Part shown: positions 1 to 11,995 of the stretch, piece by piece
Numbering within the stretch: position 1 is the first letter of the stretch
How the letters are laid out: each line of letters opens with the position of its first letter
From: Paracamarosporium sp. OC-R06-R3
Lineage: Eukaryota > Ascomycota > Dothideomycetes > Pleosporales > Didymosphaeriaceae
Length of the DNA: 64,000 bases
Reading direction: 5' to 3'
NCBI GenBank assembly: GCA_019828545.1
Contig: JACVRA010000050.1
Coordinates: 434,001 to 498,000 of the forward strand
Made by a program: the position numbers and the translations under genes
Notes under the pieces: model-generated
Databases searched by the model: none
What the model saw: only the letters and a program-made list of their open reading frames with translations
What the model was told of the DNA's origin: nothing

Positions 1-1
1 G

Positions 2-3000
2 GCCTCAGACAACAACCTTGCTGGTGATGATAGGAAGCTTAGGATTCAGAAATTGGAGAGTTTCGTTTTGACGTCTGCCTCAAAGCTCTACGCAATCCTT
101 CTGCTCATCGATAAATCGCAAAAAATCATTGATATCTTCTTGGACGACCGGCCCGCTAATGACGATTTGTTTGAGAAGAAGTATGCACGTGAAATGCCGT
201 ACTGTCCTCTGGAATATCTTCGCACAAACCCACCTTTCGAAGACATCGCGGACGAATTTTACCAGAAGCAGTGGTGCATCCCACCCATTCTCCGCCGCGA
301 TATTACCCCTAAATTTCCCGGGGATAATTTTCGTTTCCCATTTGAGGGTAAATCTGATTACTTAGGAGGCGGCGCTGGTGGACAGGTTTACCGTGTAAAG
401 ATCGCAAGTGGACACCTTAAGGACGGCAGCAAACTCAATTCACAGGTAAGCAATATTTCCAAGCATTTGATCTCAGACTTCTAATTCAAGACCATTCTCA
501 CAGGATCTTGTCGTTGCCTGCAAAGAGGTTACGATCGACAACGACGAGCAAAAGGGAAAACTAATGCGAGAAGTAAACTCGATCCGCGCCCGCAGCCATG
601 ATAACATCGTGAAGTTTCATGCAAGCTTCATTGCTGGACGTGAAAATCCTTGGTCTAACACAGATAGGACGGAGTGTTTGTACCTGCTTTGTGAGTATGC
701 CAATGATGGAGACCTACAACGTTGGCTAGCGCGAGAGGACACACCTACGGATCTTATAGACAAAACCAGCCGGGGAGAACAGATATTGAGTCATGTTCAA
801 GATCTTGTCAGTGCAGTGAGTCACATACATTCGGAGATAAAGGACTACTCTGGGTACCACCATGACATTAAGCCCAGTAACATAGTTATCTTCAAAGGGT
901 CACCTCCAATATGGAAGCTTTGCGACTTTGGCATGGCCAATCTAAAACATCGCGATGACGTGAGTGGGGGTACTTTAGGTAAGTACATTAGTATTGGTAC
1001 ATACGAATATTGGCCTCCGGAGTACATCAAGAGGAGAGTTCATGGACGACCATCCGATGTATATTCCCTAGGGTGTGTCTTTCTAGAGCTTGCTGTTATC
1101 TGGAAATATAGTTGGGTTGGCGCGAAGCTCAAAGAATTCCGTCAAGACAGGGGCCAAAATAAAGACCAAACACACAACGAGCTAAGCCAGAGTGAGTTGG
1201 ATTACTCATACCACAATAACGCGCCTGTGGTTCAAGAATGGTTCGCCAAATTGCGCGAAGGAGAATCTGAGACTAGCTCTTTCACAAAACTGTTGGATCT
1301 CATCGGAGAGATGATGGCGCCGAGCCGAACGGATAGAGTTTTCATCTGGGAAGCTCAAATGGACCTCTTTGAGATGAACGAAGACAAACCACTCGAAGAA
1401 CTCAAGAGATACTTCAGAACCATTGTTCAGCCATCCAAGACATCAATAAACGCCTTAGACAATCATCATAATCCTATACGGAGAGCTATTGATAAGCGCA
1501 AGGATTGGCAAGTGGAAATCCTGGAAAAGTTCAAATGGTCGATGGAGTTACCCGATTTGGACAAAGGTTCATCTGCATTGAAAGGAGAGCTCTACTCAAA
1601 TCTGGATTTATGCCCCCAAACTCATGAATTCCGATCAAAAAAATTGGTTGGGCGCCACAAACTAGACCTCTTAATTAGCAAGAAGTTACAGGCGTGCAAT
1701 TATGTGGGGCTATATGGAGAATGCGGATCCGGGTAAGTAAAGCTCGATAGATGCTTGTGATGGATGTTGACACATTTGCAGCAAGTCGCATCTCGCATAT
1801 CACTACGTCAATCGCTTTCGAAATACTTTCGCAGAAGCGCGGAGGAAACACACTTTCTGGGTTGAGGCTAGCACAGAGGCCAGACTGCGACAGACCGTGC
1901 TCAGGCTTGCAGATCATGTCGGGTTGGAAATAACAGAGTGGGAAGACCCGCTCATAGTCATAAGAGAATGGCTGAATGAAGCATCGAATGGCCCGTGGAT
2001 TGCAGTAATCGATGGTCTGAACAGCAATACAATGGCCAAAATGGTCAAGCGCATTCTGCCAAAAGGTGCTGGAAAAGTCTTGATCACAACGAACCATCGA
2101 GAAATATTAGAGGAAATGGAACTTTGCATAGAACGCTCCTGTGTATCAGTGGGTACATTGGCAGGAGATACAGAGGATGGTATAATCCTCTTCCAATCGT
2201 TCAATGAGGAGATAGTAGCCAAGGGATCCCCAGAGATGATACGCATTTTGGAAGAGTACAGATTGCCTTTTCAATTGAAGACAGTGGCAAACTATCTTCA
2301 GAGGAAGCGTATAGCCGTAACGACCTGGTACGAGACGTTGACAAATCGAACTATCCCCAAACATCTCGTAGATGAGGACTTCCGGATATTCGAGCCAGTC
2401 ATCCACCCCAACTGGCGCACAAGTGGTACAACTCAGCATGACTTCCCTAGTGCTCATTTCAAGCTTCTCGCGGTACTGTCATGCTTGAACAGAGACGAGA
2501 TTGATATTGCCCTTCTACAGCAAAAGTACGAGGAAACAAAGCTACAGGGGATGTTAGAAAAGCTCGAGAGTTATACGTTTGTACGAAAAGAGCTAGGAAA
2601 TGACTCTCAACGCTACTTTATGCACGAAAACGTCCAAAGAAATGTTCGAAAATGGGTTTGCAACGCTTTAGGACTAGAGACGCTGCTTCAACTCCACGAC
2701 AAAGCTTTGTGTATGCTCTTGTCTCGTTATCAGCATGATAAGAGACGGATAAGCAATGCTCGTCGCTCGACCTATCTTCTGAAACTCCCGTTTATGCCAC
2801 ATTTTGAACGCTTCCTACTATTCATTCAAGAATGCAAGGATGATGAGACGATACTGAGCTACAAATGTTCAAAACACATGGTGCGATCTGTTATGACTTT
2901 CTCTCATGTTTATTTGAATGAAGGACGTTATGAAGATGCAGCATGTGTTCTAGCTTTCACTCGCAAGCTTGACCCGGAACTTTGGGATATTGGATTGAAA

Positions 3001-4044
3001 ACAGATCTAGCACGCCACTTCGCCAAACCGTATATCTTGCCACCCCTGGAGCAGGAACGAGAAGAAGGCTGGCAACAAGCTGCGGGTTACTTGAAAGAGG
3101 TCATCCTTCAACGGACCGACGGCTATGAAGAACAACAAGAAAGGTGGCAATGTGTACTTGAGCTGGTTGATTTATTCTGTATGTGCAAACGACCTAAGGA
3201 AGCAGCAGAGGCCTTTCAGTCATTGCAGGAGATCAGTGTTGTTACACACTTCTGGAGAAACCCAACGCTCAAGAGACATACCAGCCAAGCTTTCAAAGAC
3301 CAAGACACAGAGATGGAATTTGCGGTCCTCAAAAAACTTGCAGAAGCTAAAATATACTTTACATGGGCGAAGGTCTCCACGTTGCGTGGTTTTCGACTAA
3401 GAAAGCTGGACCAGGCGCGCAGGACTTTCGAACAGGCGAAGAAGGCCATTATGGCCTGGACTAGAGACAGTGAAGTTTGGGTTTCTGGGGTAGACCAAAA
3501 GATTGCCGACGTTTTGTGCGAAATTGGCAACGAAAGGTCTGCACGGGAAGCTTTGGCTATTTACCAGCGTATTCTCGGACCTTTGCGGACTGACACAGAA
3601 GAGACAAAACAGTATCATATTCAGAGGCGAAAGTGGGAAATCAACTTCCAGGTTGCGCGTGCACAGTTGCAACTAGACCCTGATTCGAAGCATAAAGCAA
3701 TCCAACTCTTGCAAGAAATCACAGAATCATACGAACGTTGCTATGGGCTGCGTCATGGTACACATAACGGACATACACGTGCCTGCGCAAGGCTTTTACA
3801 GGAAGCTTACGCGCAAGTTCGCGAATACCCAGAAGAGCAGAAGGTAGCGGATCGTTTCCATCTGGAACGCCCGCATATCAAGTATATCAAAGACCCTGGC
3901 TTGATTGTCGGAAATGGGCTTCTTGAAGGGATGATTTTTTATGTCACTCCTCCAATCTTGGTCACTATATCATTCTGGATCTTTGCATTAGTTACTTCAT
4001 CTTTAGTGTTGGCCAAGGTCTATATCAACGGTCATACAGATTAG
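2..4044 (+). CDS. Kinase-NB-ARC-TPR protein with C-terminal membrane segment (fungal NLR-like), 5' partial
   Basis: Exons 2..445, 504..1732 and 1782..4044. The frame is open to the left edge, so the N terminus is missing; 1311 residues are visible. An uncharacterised N-terminal region (about 1-115) leads into a protein kinase domain: glycine loop GGGAGGQV (about 121-128), VACK lysine, HHDIKPSN catalytic loop (HRD reads HHD but the Asp is kept), DFG, and GTYEYWPPEY. A P-loop ATPase follows: Walker A GECGSGKS is split by the second intron (about 553-560), with Walker B WIAVIDG (about 633), LITTN (RNBS-B-like) and RLPFQLK (GLPL-like). MHEN in the winged-helix region resembles the MHD motif. TPR-like helices fill about 850-1250. 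A hydrophobic segment at about 1278-1305 suggests membrane anchoring. NLR-like proteins of this layout are thought to act in fungal allorecognition or immunity; that role is inference. Confidence 0.85.
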
Positions 4045-5239
4045 CTACTCGATATCAATGCTCAGACCCGTGGACATGGTTCGTCATTGTTTCTTTCAAG
4101 TGAAATCGTGTTGGTAGGAAAATTTCATAAGACTTGACGCCGGAAGTTTTGAATCTTACTCGAGATTATTCGAAAGAATCTTCACAACCGGGATAGATCA
4201 GATAACGTGGGGAGAAAATAAATAGATCTTTTTCAGCAATGGATACGAGTGAAAAGTCTACCTCTCTCCTAAAAGCTCTTTTTCCATCGCGCGTGCTGGA
4301 TCCACAAACAAATCTTTTCGTGGGCATCAACTCATATCAACATATATATCTTTTCTATGTTCTCCTGGATGTCGCTCATTAAAGTAATGTCAGCAAAGTC
4401 AGTTAATACAACTCTAATGTTATACCTTTTTATATACTCTGCAAGTTTATATTATCATTTAAGTCATGGGTGATCGTTAGCAACAATCTTCAGGTTTCAC
4501 GGTTCGGTGACCGATGCATCAATCAGTAGTTCATGTTAAGTAAAACAGTGTGAAAGTTATAACACCCGCCTCTCGGTACCTGCAGATACTCTTGCCGCAA
4601 GAATCATATTAGTCATCAAGGGGGTTAGTCAGAAGGGAAGAGGCGAATAATAGTGCCTAGGTGTGTGTTAAGAGGTACGTATAGAATTGATTTAGGTACA
4701 GTGTTTAGACCCTACACATAAGATAGCAGTATTTCATTGCGTACTGGCCTCTACAAGAGGATCTGGGCGACCCCATCGCCATCGCATGTGTGCGGCATGA
4801 TATGGTACCAGTATGATCAATAGATATGATGTCATCAGAGGTAAAGAGGCACTACGATATCTAGTAGTGGCTTACTCAGCAATTCATGCTCCATCCAGCC
4901 TTACCTTGTCCTCTATATCACCCTTCACGTACACTAAATTCAAGAGTAATGAAATTTAGACATGAATTCAGGAGCCTCAGATTTTACATTCTGCTTAATG
5001 AGACTCTAACGTTAGATCTTGGTTATACATAAAGTGATGCTGCAAAAGGCTACTGAAGATACGCAACGTGGAATAATGGTCCGTGCGCTGTTTATTGATG
5101 AAGTCCCGATAGGTCAGGCGGATTTGTTGCTCCACCTTGAGCGGGCTATGCCTCGCCAACCCACCAACCCACCACGATCGCCAGCTCTTGTGCCTGGCCT
5201 CGCAACCTGTCTTGGAGCGCACCCAAACCCGGAAGCGTC
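4045..5239. other. Intergenic, no gene seen
   Basis: About 1.2 kb of moderately AT-rich DNA after the NLR-like gene. Only short open frames without family resemblance occur. No tRNA-like cloverleaf or long repeat was seen by eye. Confidence 0.5.
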
Positions 5240-6032
5240 ATGGAACCGGCACCTTTCAGGCCCTTTTGGTCCTTTCATGTCGCAACTGCGCGCGCTGTAC
5301 CTGCTCAGTACATGTACGAGCAGGCTGGCCGCAATGTCATGGCTGCCTTCATACACGAGCTAAAGGGCGTGATCGATCACCTTACAGCGTACTACCGCTA
5401 CAACCGTCTCCATAAGATGGTTGCTTGTGCCACGGCAATTTGCGTTGCTCCCTGCGTGGTAGGCATGGTAGTCAAAGGTCTCGGACCCGCACCATTGTAA
5501 GCAATAGGTTCTAAGCAACCATCTCACTTCTGGGACTCATTCTTTGTGCAGAACCTTCGCCGAGGTACAGCGCCATGCTCGCAACACTCCCCAACCTACC
5601 GCCGCCGCTCACGCATCCTCCACCAACAGTCCCCAGGTACTTCAAGGCAATGACATGCCAGCGAGTCGTACTTTGGGGACATACGGGAACCTTGGTTCTG
5701 TTACTGCCCGCAACACTGAAGCGGCAGCTCCCTCCGGCTTGGGGATTGGTGGTGTTCCCATCAACATCGCCGACGGGGCCCCAGCGCTGATCGGGACTGG
5801 TTCAGAAGCCGGCGGGAACTCCAGTGTCATCATTATTCATGACGACGTATCCGCGCAGACCAATACGGATTTGGAGGTTGGTGGGCATCTTGGCTTCGTC
5901 GCTGATGACGCCACCGCTCCACCATCTTTCGACCATCCCTCGGATGTAGTCTCTATCAAGAGCACCGAATCTTTGACACCGCAGATATCGGAAACTATGT
6001 CTGAGTACCATCACGATGCGACAAAGCCGTAG
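5240..6032 (+). CDS. Small two-exon protein of unknown function with one hydrophobic segment
   Basis: Proposed exons 5240..5496 and 5552..6032. The intron has GTAAGC..GTGCAG ends and rejoins the frame exactly (TT+A = Leu). The product is about 245 residues. Residues about 33-56 (YMYEQAGRNVMAAFIHELKG) look like ordinary soluble sequence. A hydrophobic stretch at about 61-78 (VACATAICVAPCVVGMVV) could be a single membrane segment. The second exon is rich in Ala, Ser, Thr, Pro and acidic residues and is probably disordered. I recognise no family. The support is the intron joining two otherwise open frames. The start is uncertain, since an overlapping frame opens at 5019. Confidence 0.45.
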
Positions 6033-7296
6033 CGTAACTCCTCTTCCAGCTTTGGCCTGCACGCAATTATTCGACGCCTGGAGACTGGGAGGACGCTCCG
6101 ATCTGAGTAGGCATTTATCCGTGCCAGACCATTTCCGATGACAGACTATAAACGGTGCACGCTTCGAAGGCTGGGTGCCACCGATCGACGGTTTATACTT
6201 GATGGGAATGTGGAGTTCATACGTGGGAGTAGTTCGTTGGGCTCCAAACCAGCGTCCACCAGGGGCCCATGGGCAAGGGTAAAAGATGGGTCGGTGTGCG
6301 ATTCTGGGTTTTACGTTGATGATTTTGTTTACAGGTTTTCATTTAGCGATGGCGTTTTATACCCCCAGGCGCTGTACGGGTTGCAAATGTTGAAAAGCAC
6401 CGTACCGTTTATATGATTCAAACACATTTCTTACCAGCCGATTCTTAAACCCAGGAATTTGAGGTAATGGTCCCAAATGATAAGATGATCTGTTTCTAGG
6501 GATCGTATGCGGTGGGACATTTCTATCTCGACGTGTTGTGGTGGACAATAGTAATTGTCGGTCTGGTGTGATGCCAGGTTACTTGGCGCTAAGAGCGTAA
6601 CGGGGATAGATTCTGCCGCTCTCCGGTCCACGTGACCACATTGGCACCTAGGCACCTATCTCTAAGACGACTTACCTCAATACAACGTGTTCTGGAAGAT
6701 TTATGCGCACGAGTGCAATAGGGATTCTTTAGACGAAGAAACTGATAGCGATGCTGGAACTCCAAGCTCTTCTATCCATTCTGCGGAAGAAATTACAATT
6801 CTGAAAAAGCTTGCAGAAATCGGGCAGAATCTCTTTGTGGCTATTATCACCCTGTATACTATTACTCGGCCGACTCTGGAGTTCCTTACAATAGTGTTAA
6901 ATACTAGTTAATAATATCTATATCTAGAGATGATATTGTTAACCTATTCTGTAATAATAAGAATAGAGTATTAGAGGGCGTTAAAATAAGTACTATACAT
7001 TTAGGTATTGGAAGATTGAATTGATAGAGTATTGAGGCAAAGCGTTGTTTTATTGAGTAGCTACGTTGTGGAAGCTATATACTGTACTGCCTTGATGATC
7101 CGATCACGTACCAGAGTCACGCAAGTGGCACCTGAGGTGATCCATAAGGTGGCCTATGCTTCATGGCTCATATCCGAAACCTCACAGGTATAATTATAAA
7201 TAGTATAAATCAACATGAACATGTCCTAAAAACATAATATATAAGATATTACTATATTGGCGTGAGTATATTAGACAGGTACAAAGGATAACATCC
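6033..7296. other. Intergenic spacer, AT-rich towards the right
   Basis: No convincing gene. A 74-codon open frame at 6687-6911 (GTG start) encodes an acidic, Ser-rich stretch followed by a hydrophobic helix, but nothing I recognise. From about 6890 to 7290 the DNA is AT-rich with many TATA-like runs. This could be the shared 3' flank of the P450 gene or eroded repeat. Confidence 0.4.
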
Positions 7297-9230
7297 TTAC
7301 GCTGCCCTCTCTCTCCTCCAGACCTTCATTGCTATATTGGTCTGCTTCGTCACCCAGCTCCCGTGGACGCGCCACTCGTCGTACACAGGCTCAAACTCGA
7401 AACTCGTCAACAGCGCCGCCAGCACCTTGGTCAGCTGCGCCATGGCGATGTTCTGCCCAATGCACTTGCGCGACCCGTCGCCAAACTGCACACAATTAGT
7501 ACCCAGGGTGCCCCACGCGGAGAGCTCTTACTGAGAACATGTGCCGCTTCATCTCGGCGTGCTGCGCAGGCGTCGTGTCGAGCCACCGCTCCGGCCGGAA
7601 CGCGTCGACGTCCGAGCCGAAGAGCGCATGATTGCGGTGCAGGACCCACCCGTTTACGCCGACAATGGTGCCTCCGGGGAGGAAGTAGTTGTCGATGAGG
7701 GCGCCGCCTGGGGGGACTGGGCGGTGAATGCCGTTGCGTTAGTGGAACGCCTCAATACAAAGGGTGGGAAGGTGGGGTTTTGGGAAGAGCGGGATGGGCA
7801 CGCTTGCTTACCGACGCGTTCGAGCATGAGGCCTGTGTTGGTGTGGATACGGAGGGCTTCGTGGATGACTGCGTCGCTGGGGAGAGTGAGGCAGGGGACG
7901 GGCGTAGGGGGGGGGGGGGGGGGGGGNNCGGGGCTGACAGGTAGGGTAGGGTGCTAAGGGTAGCGTAGGGAATGGGGTCGGCCTTGGGGGAAACGGAATC
8001 GAGCTCAGCGCGGAGGGCGGCCTGGACGCGGGGATTGCGGGCGAGGTGGTGTAGGAGAGCGCGTAGGGTGATGGCCAGGACGTCGTGGCCGGCCATTCTG
8101 CACACGCACGCAGTCAGTCATCAGTGCTTATGCTACGGACAAAGCCAGCTAGGGGTGTGCTTGCAAGTTGATGTACAGCGCGCCGGCAATCTCGTCGACG
8201 GAGACCTTGCTTGGGTCTGCGGCGCGCAGCTCGAGGAATTTGCTCAGCAGATCCGTCTTTGCGGCGGGTTTCTCGAGGTGCTGGGCCACCTCGGACACGG
8301 CGTGCAACAGCAAGGGGTTGGGCCGGGTGCGTGTCCACCGCGCCTTGATGCGCATCTGGAGGTCCTGCAGGAGCGGCGATTGTCCCCACTGCCACGCGTT
8401 AGCGGTCCTCCTACGCCCGCAGTTCACGCGTTGAGATGTGCACCCACCAAGCCCGTCATGTGCAGGATCCTGTCTGCAGTTTCAAGCATGTTGTTGACGT
8501 CCTTACCAGTCTCCAGGAACCCGAAGCGCTGCGAGAGATTGATGTCGCCGAGGGAGTCGAACGCGAAGAAGTGCAGCCAGAGTGACATGTCCAGGGTAGC
8601 GGGCCCGGCGGCGGTGTGCTCGCGCAGCTTCTGCATGAATATGGCGACGGTATCGTCGATGCGGGGCTCGAGCTCTTGGATCTTCGCCTTGGTGTACAGG
8701 GTCGAAATGTGGCGCTTCAACCGGGCATGGTAGTCGATGTCTTGGAGCGAGAACAGGTTGTCCAGGCGCTTTCCGTTATACAGCGGCCCCGTTGGCTTGT
8801 AGAAGTTGGACTGCTGGCATATCAGCTATATCTAGATATATACCTATGATATATAATAATGACAAAAGGATTCTCGGTCCATGAAAATCTTGTTATGGAC
8901 GGCTTGGGAGGCATGTGTTGTCGTTTTAGTTTTGGCGGCATATATACGTACCTTTGCAAATGGCGGCCGTGCTGTGTAGATGGCTTTGAGCGCCTCGGGA
9001 CTGGCGAAGGAGACATCGTTTGGCCCGATGCGAACGACGGGGCCGTAGCGCTCGTGCAGGGCGATGTTTCGCGCAGGCATGTCCCCTCGGTATACAGCGT
9101 GGATTTTCCATAGGTTAGAGAAGCTGGCGATAAAGGGGCCTGGTATGCGGCGGAGGTGCTTTGTGTAGCGGGTACTGAGATTGGTGATGAGAAGTAAGAA
9201 TATAATGAGGGACGCGGCTAATACGAGCAT
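7297..9230 (-). CDS. Cytochrome P450 monooxygenase, microsomal
   Basis: Seven exons on the minus strand: 9230..8952, 8813..8448, 8388..8165, 8097..7939, 7876..7812, 7716..7532, 7485..7297; 488 residues. An N-terminal anchor (residues 2-17) is followed by the proline hinge RRIPGPF. The I-helix AGHDVLAIT (292-300) appears only after splicing. The K-helix ExxR is EALR (349-352), then FRPERW, and the haem loop FGDGSRKCIG (427-436) with Cys434. Length and order are typical of fungal class II P450s. The sequence style resembles pisatin-demethylase-type CYPs, but I cannot assign a family number. The intron at 8164..8098 has a GC donor (GCAAGC). The intron at 7938..7877 contains a G-homopolymer and two Ns, so the assembly gap does not break the protein. 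As part of the cluster it probably hydroxylates an aromatic intermediate (inference). Confidence 0.88.
7910..7928. other. Homopolymer G run with two undetermined bases
   Basis: A run of about 20 G ends in NN at 7927-7928. It lies within a predicted P450 intron (C-tract on the coding strand), where length error would not affect the protein. It is probably a sequencing or assembly artefact at a homopolymer. Confidence 0.85.
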
Positions 9231-10404
9231 TTTTGCAGTGGGAAGACTGTGATTAGGTAGAACTGCTGGAAGCCAAGAGTTGACTCCGAGAGCGTTTTAC
9301 ACCTCTAAATGCTACAACTGCTTAATTGTACATTCATACATGCCACCCCTGACGTCCCTCCTTTGATGACGTCCGGCCGCGTGATTGTAGACCACGACAC
9401 CTCTCTTCCTCTGGCAGCCATGCAGGGTGACGAGTTGCAGCAACGGGGGACCAAAACTCAGTATTCCGGATGCAAACGCTGGCTTTGGCGGTGAGCTGGA
9501 ATGCCGATCACCGCTGCGCCGCATTGAGCAATGCGTGCACCCACCTACCCAGACAACCGGTTCAGCCCTGCAGGTAGTGTAGTACCTGTATACACCCGCC
9601 ACCAGTTAAATCCGACCCACGAGGCAATCTCACCACGGACTACACGCGCTCCCTTATCGATTCCGGCACCTCAATTTATCTTGCTGTAGCTCCGAGACCG
9701 GGGGTTTCCGAGGTGCCCGGTGGGAGCACAGAGATGGTTGATGGGGGAAGGCAGGTGCTACGAAGGAACGGATATGCTAGCTGTGATCATGCATTTACAA
9801 ACATTCATGTGACACTTACTGCCTTTGTCCTTTTTCGTAGACCATACCCCTTGAATTGTATGTACGTGGCTGTAAATCATCAAGGGAATCACAATCCTTT
9901 GAAGACAAAATCCCCTCGAGAATTAGACTCTTCTCATACATGCTTCGCTGGCTCGTTAACCGGGGAGCGAGACAAAGTGCGCTGTCGATATCTGGGCCTC
10001 AAGCTTACCATCTCTTGTGAACATCCCGGTCAAATATGCCGGATGATAGGACCGATTTGGGGAGTGTTAACTCAGCTGCGTTGATCACCGAAGTTTGCCT
10101 CTTGACAATCACAGGTGTCACGTTCCCTATCTACCGTGGTGGTGGTGTTGAGACATTTTCTGCCTCGTTTCAGATTGTCACTGAAGCAGGCAAATGCATT
10201 ATGAAAAAACCTTTCCCCGACAGTGTGATGGCTGCTTCTTACGATAATGTGGAGGCGTCGGAAATAAGATGAAAACTGTTGCCTGAATCTGCAGCCTGGG
10301 GGTCTCAGGTGACAGGTCAAGTATCACCGTGAGGGTATGAAGCGCTAGGATTGAGAGATAGCGAGCATTTCAAACGCTACGAACATGGCACTCTTTGACC
10401 AAAC
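9231..10404. other. Divergent spacer between P450 and prenyltransferase genes
   Basis: About 1.2 kb separates two divergently transcribed cluster genes, so it should hold both promoters. Open frames at 9713-10084 and 10036-10272 show no family resemblance and no obvious splice partners. They were not called as genes. Confidence 0.5.
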
Positions 10405-11995
10405 ATGATTTGTTGCTGCTGGAAAAGTCCATTCTCATTCTGCTCCCGCTTCTACCGCCTCCTCTTTTCCAACGAAATGGAGTCCCCGAATCAACATTTC
10501 ACGAGGCTGATTCAACAATGCAAAGCCTCCATCATATGGGTCTTGCACACTGTTCATTGCTTTCGACTTTTTGGTTCTCACGAGCAAGACAAACATGAAT
10601 CCATCTTCGTCTCAAGAGCCCGAAAGGATAACCAGTACATTGAATGTGGTAATAATTACATTCAGCCACATTCACACCCGCTTGATGACAACGCTAGATA
10701 TTGGATGACCTACACTGGAGCGCTTCTGTCGCGTCTTCTCGCCTCCGCTAATTACACCCGAGAGGCCCAGGAGAAGATAATGGAGTTCTACTCAAAAGAC
10801 ATCGTGCCTTACATTGGGACTTCGAGAGATACCCAACAAGTACATGATTTCAAACTCTGGCAGAGCTTCATGACGGACGACGGATGCCCGATTGAGTTGA
10901 GCTGGGATTGGGGCCGAGGCTGCACCTCGCCCAAAGTCCGACTTTCGATCGAGCCCCTCGGTCTCGACGCAGGAACACCCACAGATCCGCTCAACCGCAA
11001 AGGTCAACGGAAGTTCCTTCAGGAAAATATTGAACACATGCCAGGTGTGGATCTCGCATGGTTCCGTCACTTCTTTATGGCCTTTGCCGGCGAGGAGGGG
11101 CTCAATCAAGCGCGCCTCAAAGCCCAGGGACACCTTGCAAATGTGTTTTATGCCTTCGATTTCGAGGGGCAGCGATGCATTCCTAAAGCTTACTTCTTCC
11201 CTCAAGCGAACGCCCAGACTTGTGGGGGAGATGGCTGGGCTCCAATTCGACAGGCTGTGGTTACAGCCCCCTATTTCCGCAATCAAGAAACGCAGGCCAT
11301 GGGCCTTCTTGATGACTTCTTCCAAAAGGAAAACAACAATATCGCTGTTGAGATGGTTGCAATTGACCTCGTCGATCCCCGTAATTCGCGCGTTAAGACT
11401 TACTTCCGGTCGCGTGCTACAGACTTCACGAGTGTTGTGTGGTTTATGACACTGGGTGGAAGACTCAGCACAGTTACTATAGAGACTGGTCTTAAGAGGC
11501 TGAAGCACTTGTGGAATGCCCTGTTTGAAGTGTTTGACAACACGCACTTGAGGGCCGTAGATCACCGCACCTCGGGTGTGTTATATTACACAGACTTCAG
11601 GCTGGGGCAGAAGATGCCCCAAGTGAAGATCTATATTCCTGTCCGCCATTACGTGGCCACCGACCGGAAGGTGATGGAGGTGCTGAACAGCATTCTCACT
11701 CTGCAAGGCCAAAAAGAGTGCCTGGGGAACTACAAACAGGTTCTCGAGGAAACATTGTAAGTGATTCAAAGTAGCATGAATGGACTCCCCGTTGCTAACC
11801 GATAATTGAAGTTCGCACGATGCTTTAGGTAGCGAATCTGGGATACACACTTATATTGGTTGCTCTATTTGTGAAGACGGAACCCTTCGGCTGATTTCAT
11901 ACCTCAACCCTCAGAGCGACAAAATGAAGGCGGCATCCTCTGGGAGGGCAACAAGTGTTTCCTGGGACGAGGAGCGTGCTACAGTCTATCACTGA
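10405..11995 (+). CDS. DMATS-type aromatic (indole) prenyltransferase
   Basis: Exons 10405..11756 and 11812..11995; 511 residues from the first ATG, or 487 from Met25 (10477). Members of this metal-independent ABBA-fold family transfer a prenyl group from DMAPP (or a longer donor) to an aromatic ring, usually of tryptophan, tyrosine or a derived compound. Family signatures seen: YWMTYTGALLSRLL, DDGCPIELSWDW (the Glu corresponds to the indole-binding Glu), VRLSIEPL, KAYFFP, VKIYIPVRHY, and in the second exon GIHTYIGCS...LISYLNPQ. The intron (GTAAGT, branch GCTAAC) is needed to reach that C-terminal motif. The N terminus before about residue 75 is atypical, so the start or a small upstream intron may be wrong. 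The 3' end overlaps the convergent SDR gene by 7 bases. The aromatic substrate cannot be read from sequence. Confidence 0.9.

Noticed and set aside
7972..8733. 253-codon plus-strand frame over the P450 gene
   Set aside because: It is antisense to P450 exons 2-4 and is Arg/Cys-rich, typical of a GC-rich shadow frame.
9713..10272. Two overlapping frames between the P450 and prenyltransferase genes
   Set aside because: No domain, no splice connection to the prenyltransferase, ordinary random length.
10792..11565. 257-codon open frame antisense to the prenyltransferase
   Set aside because: It mirrors the strong coding frame of a recognised family on the other strand and has no motif of its own.
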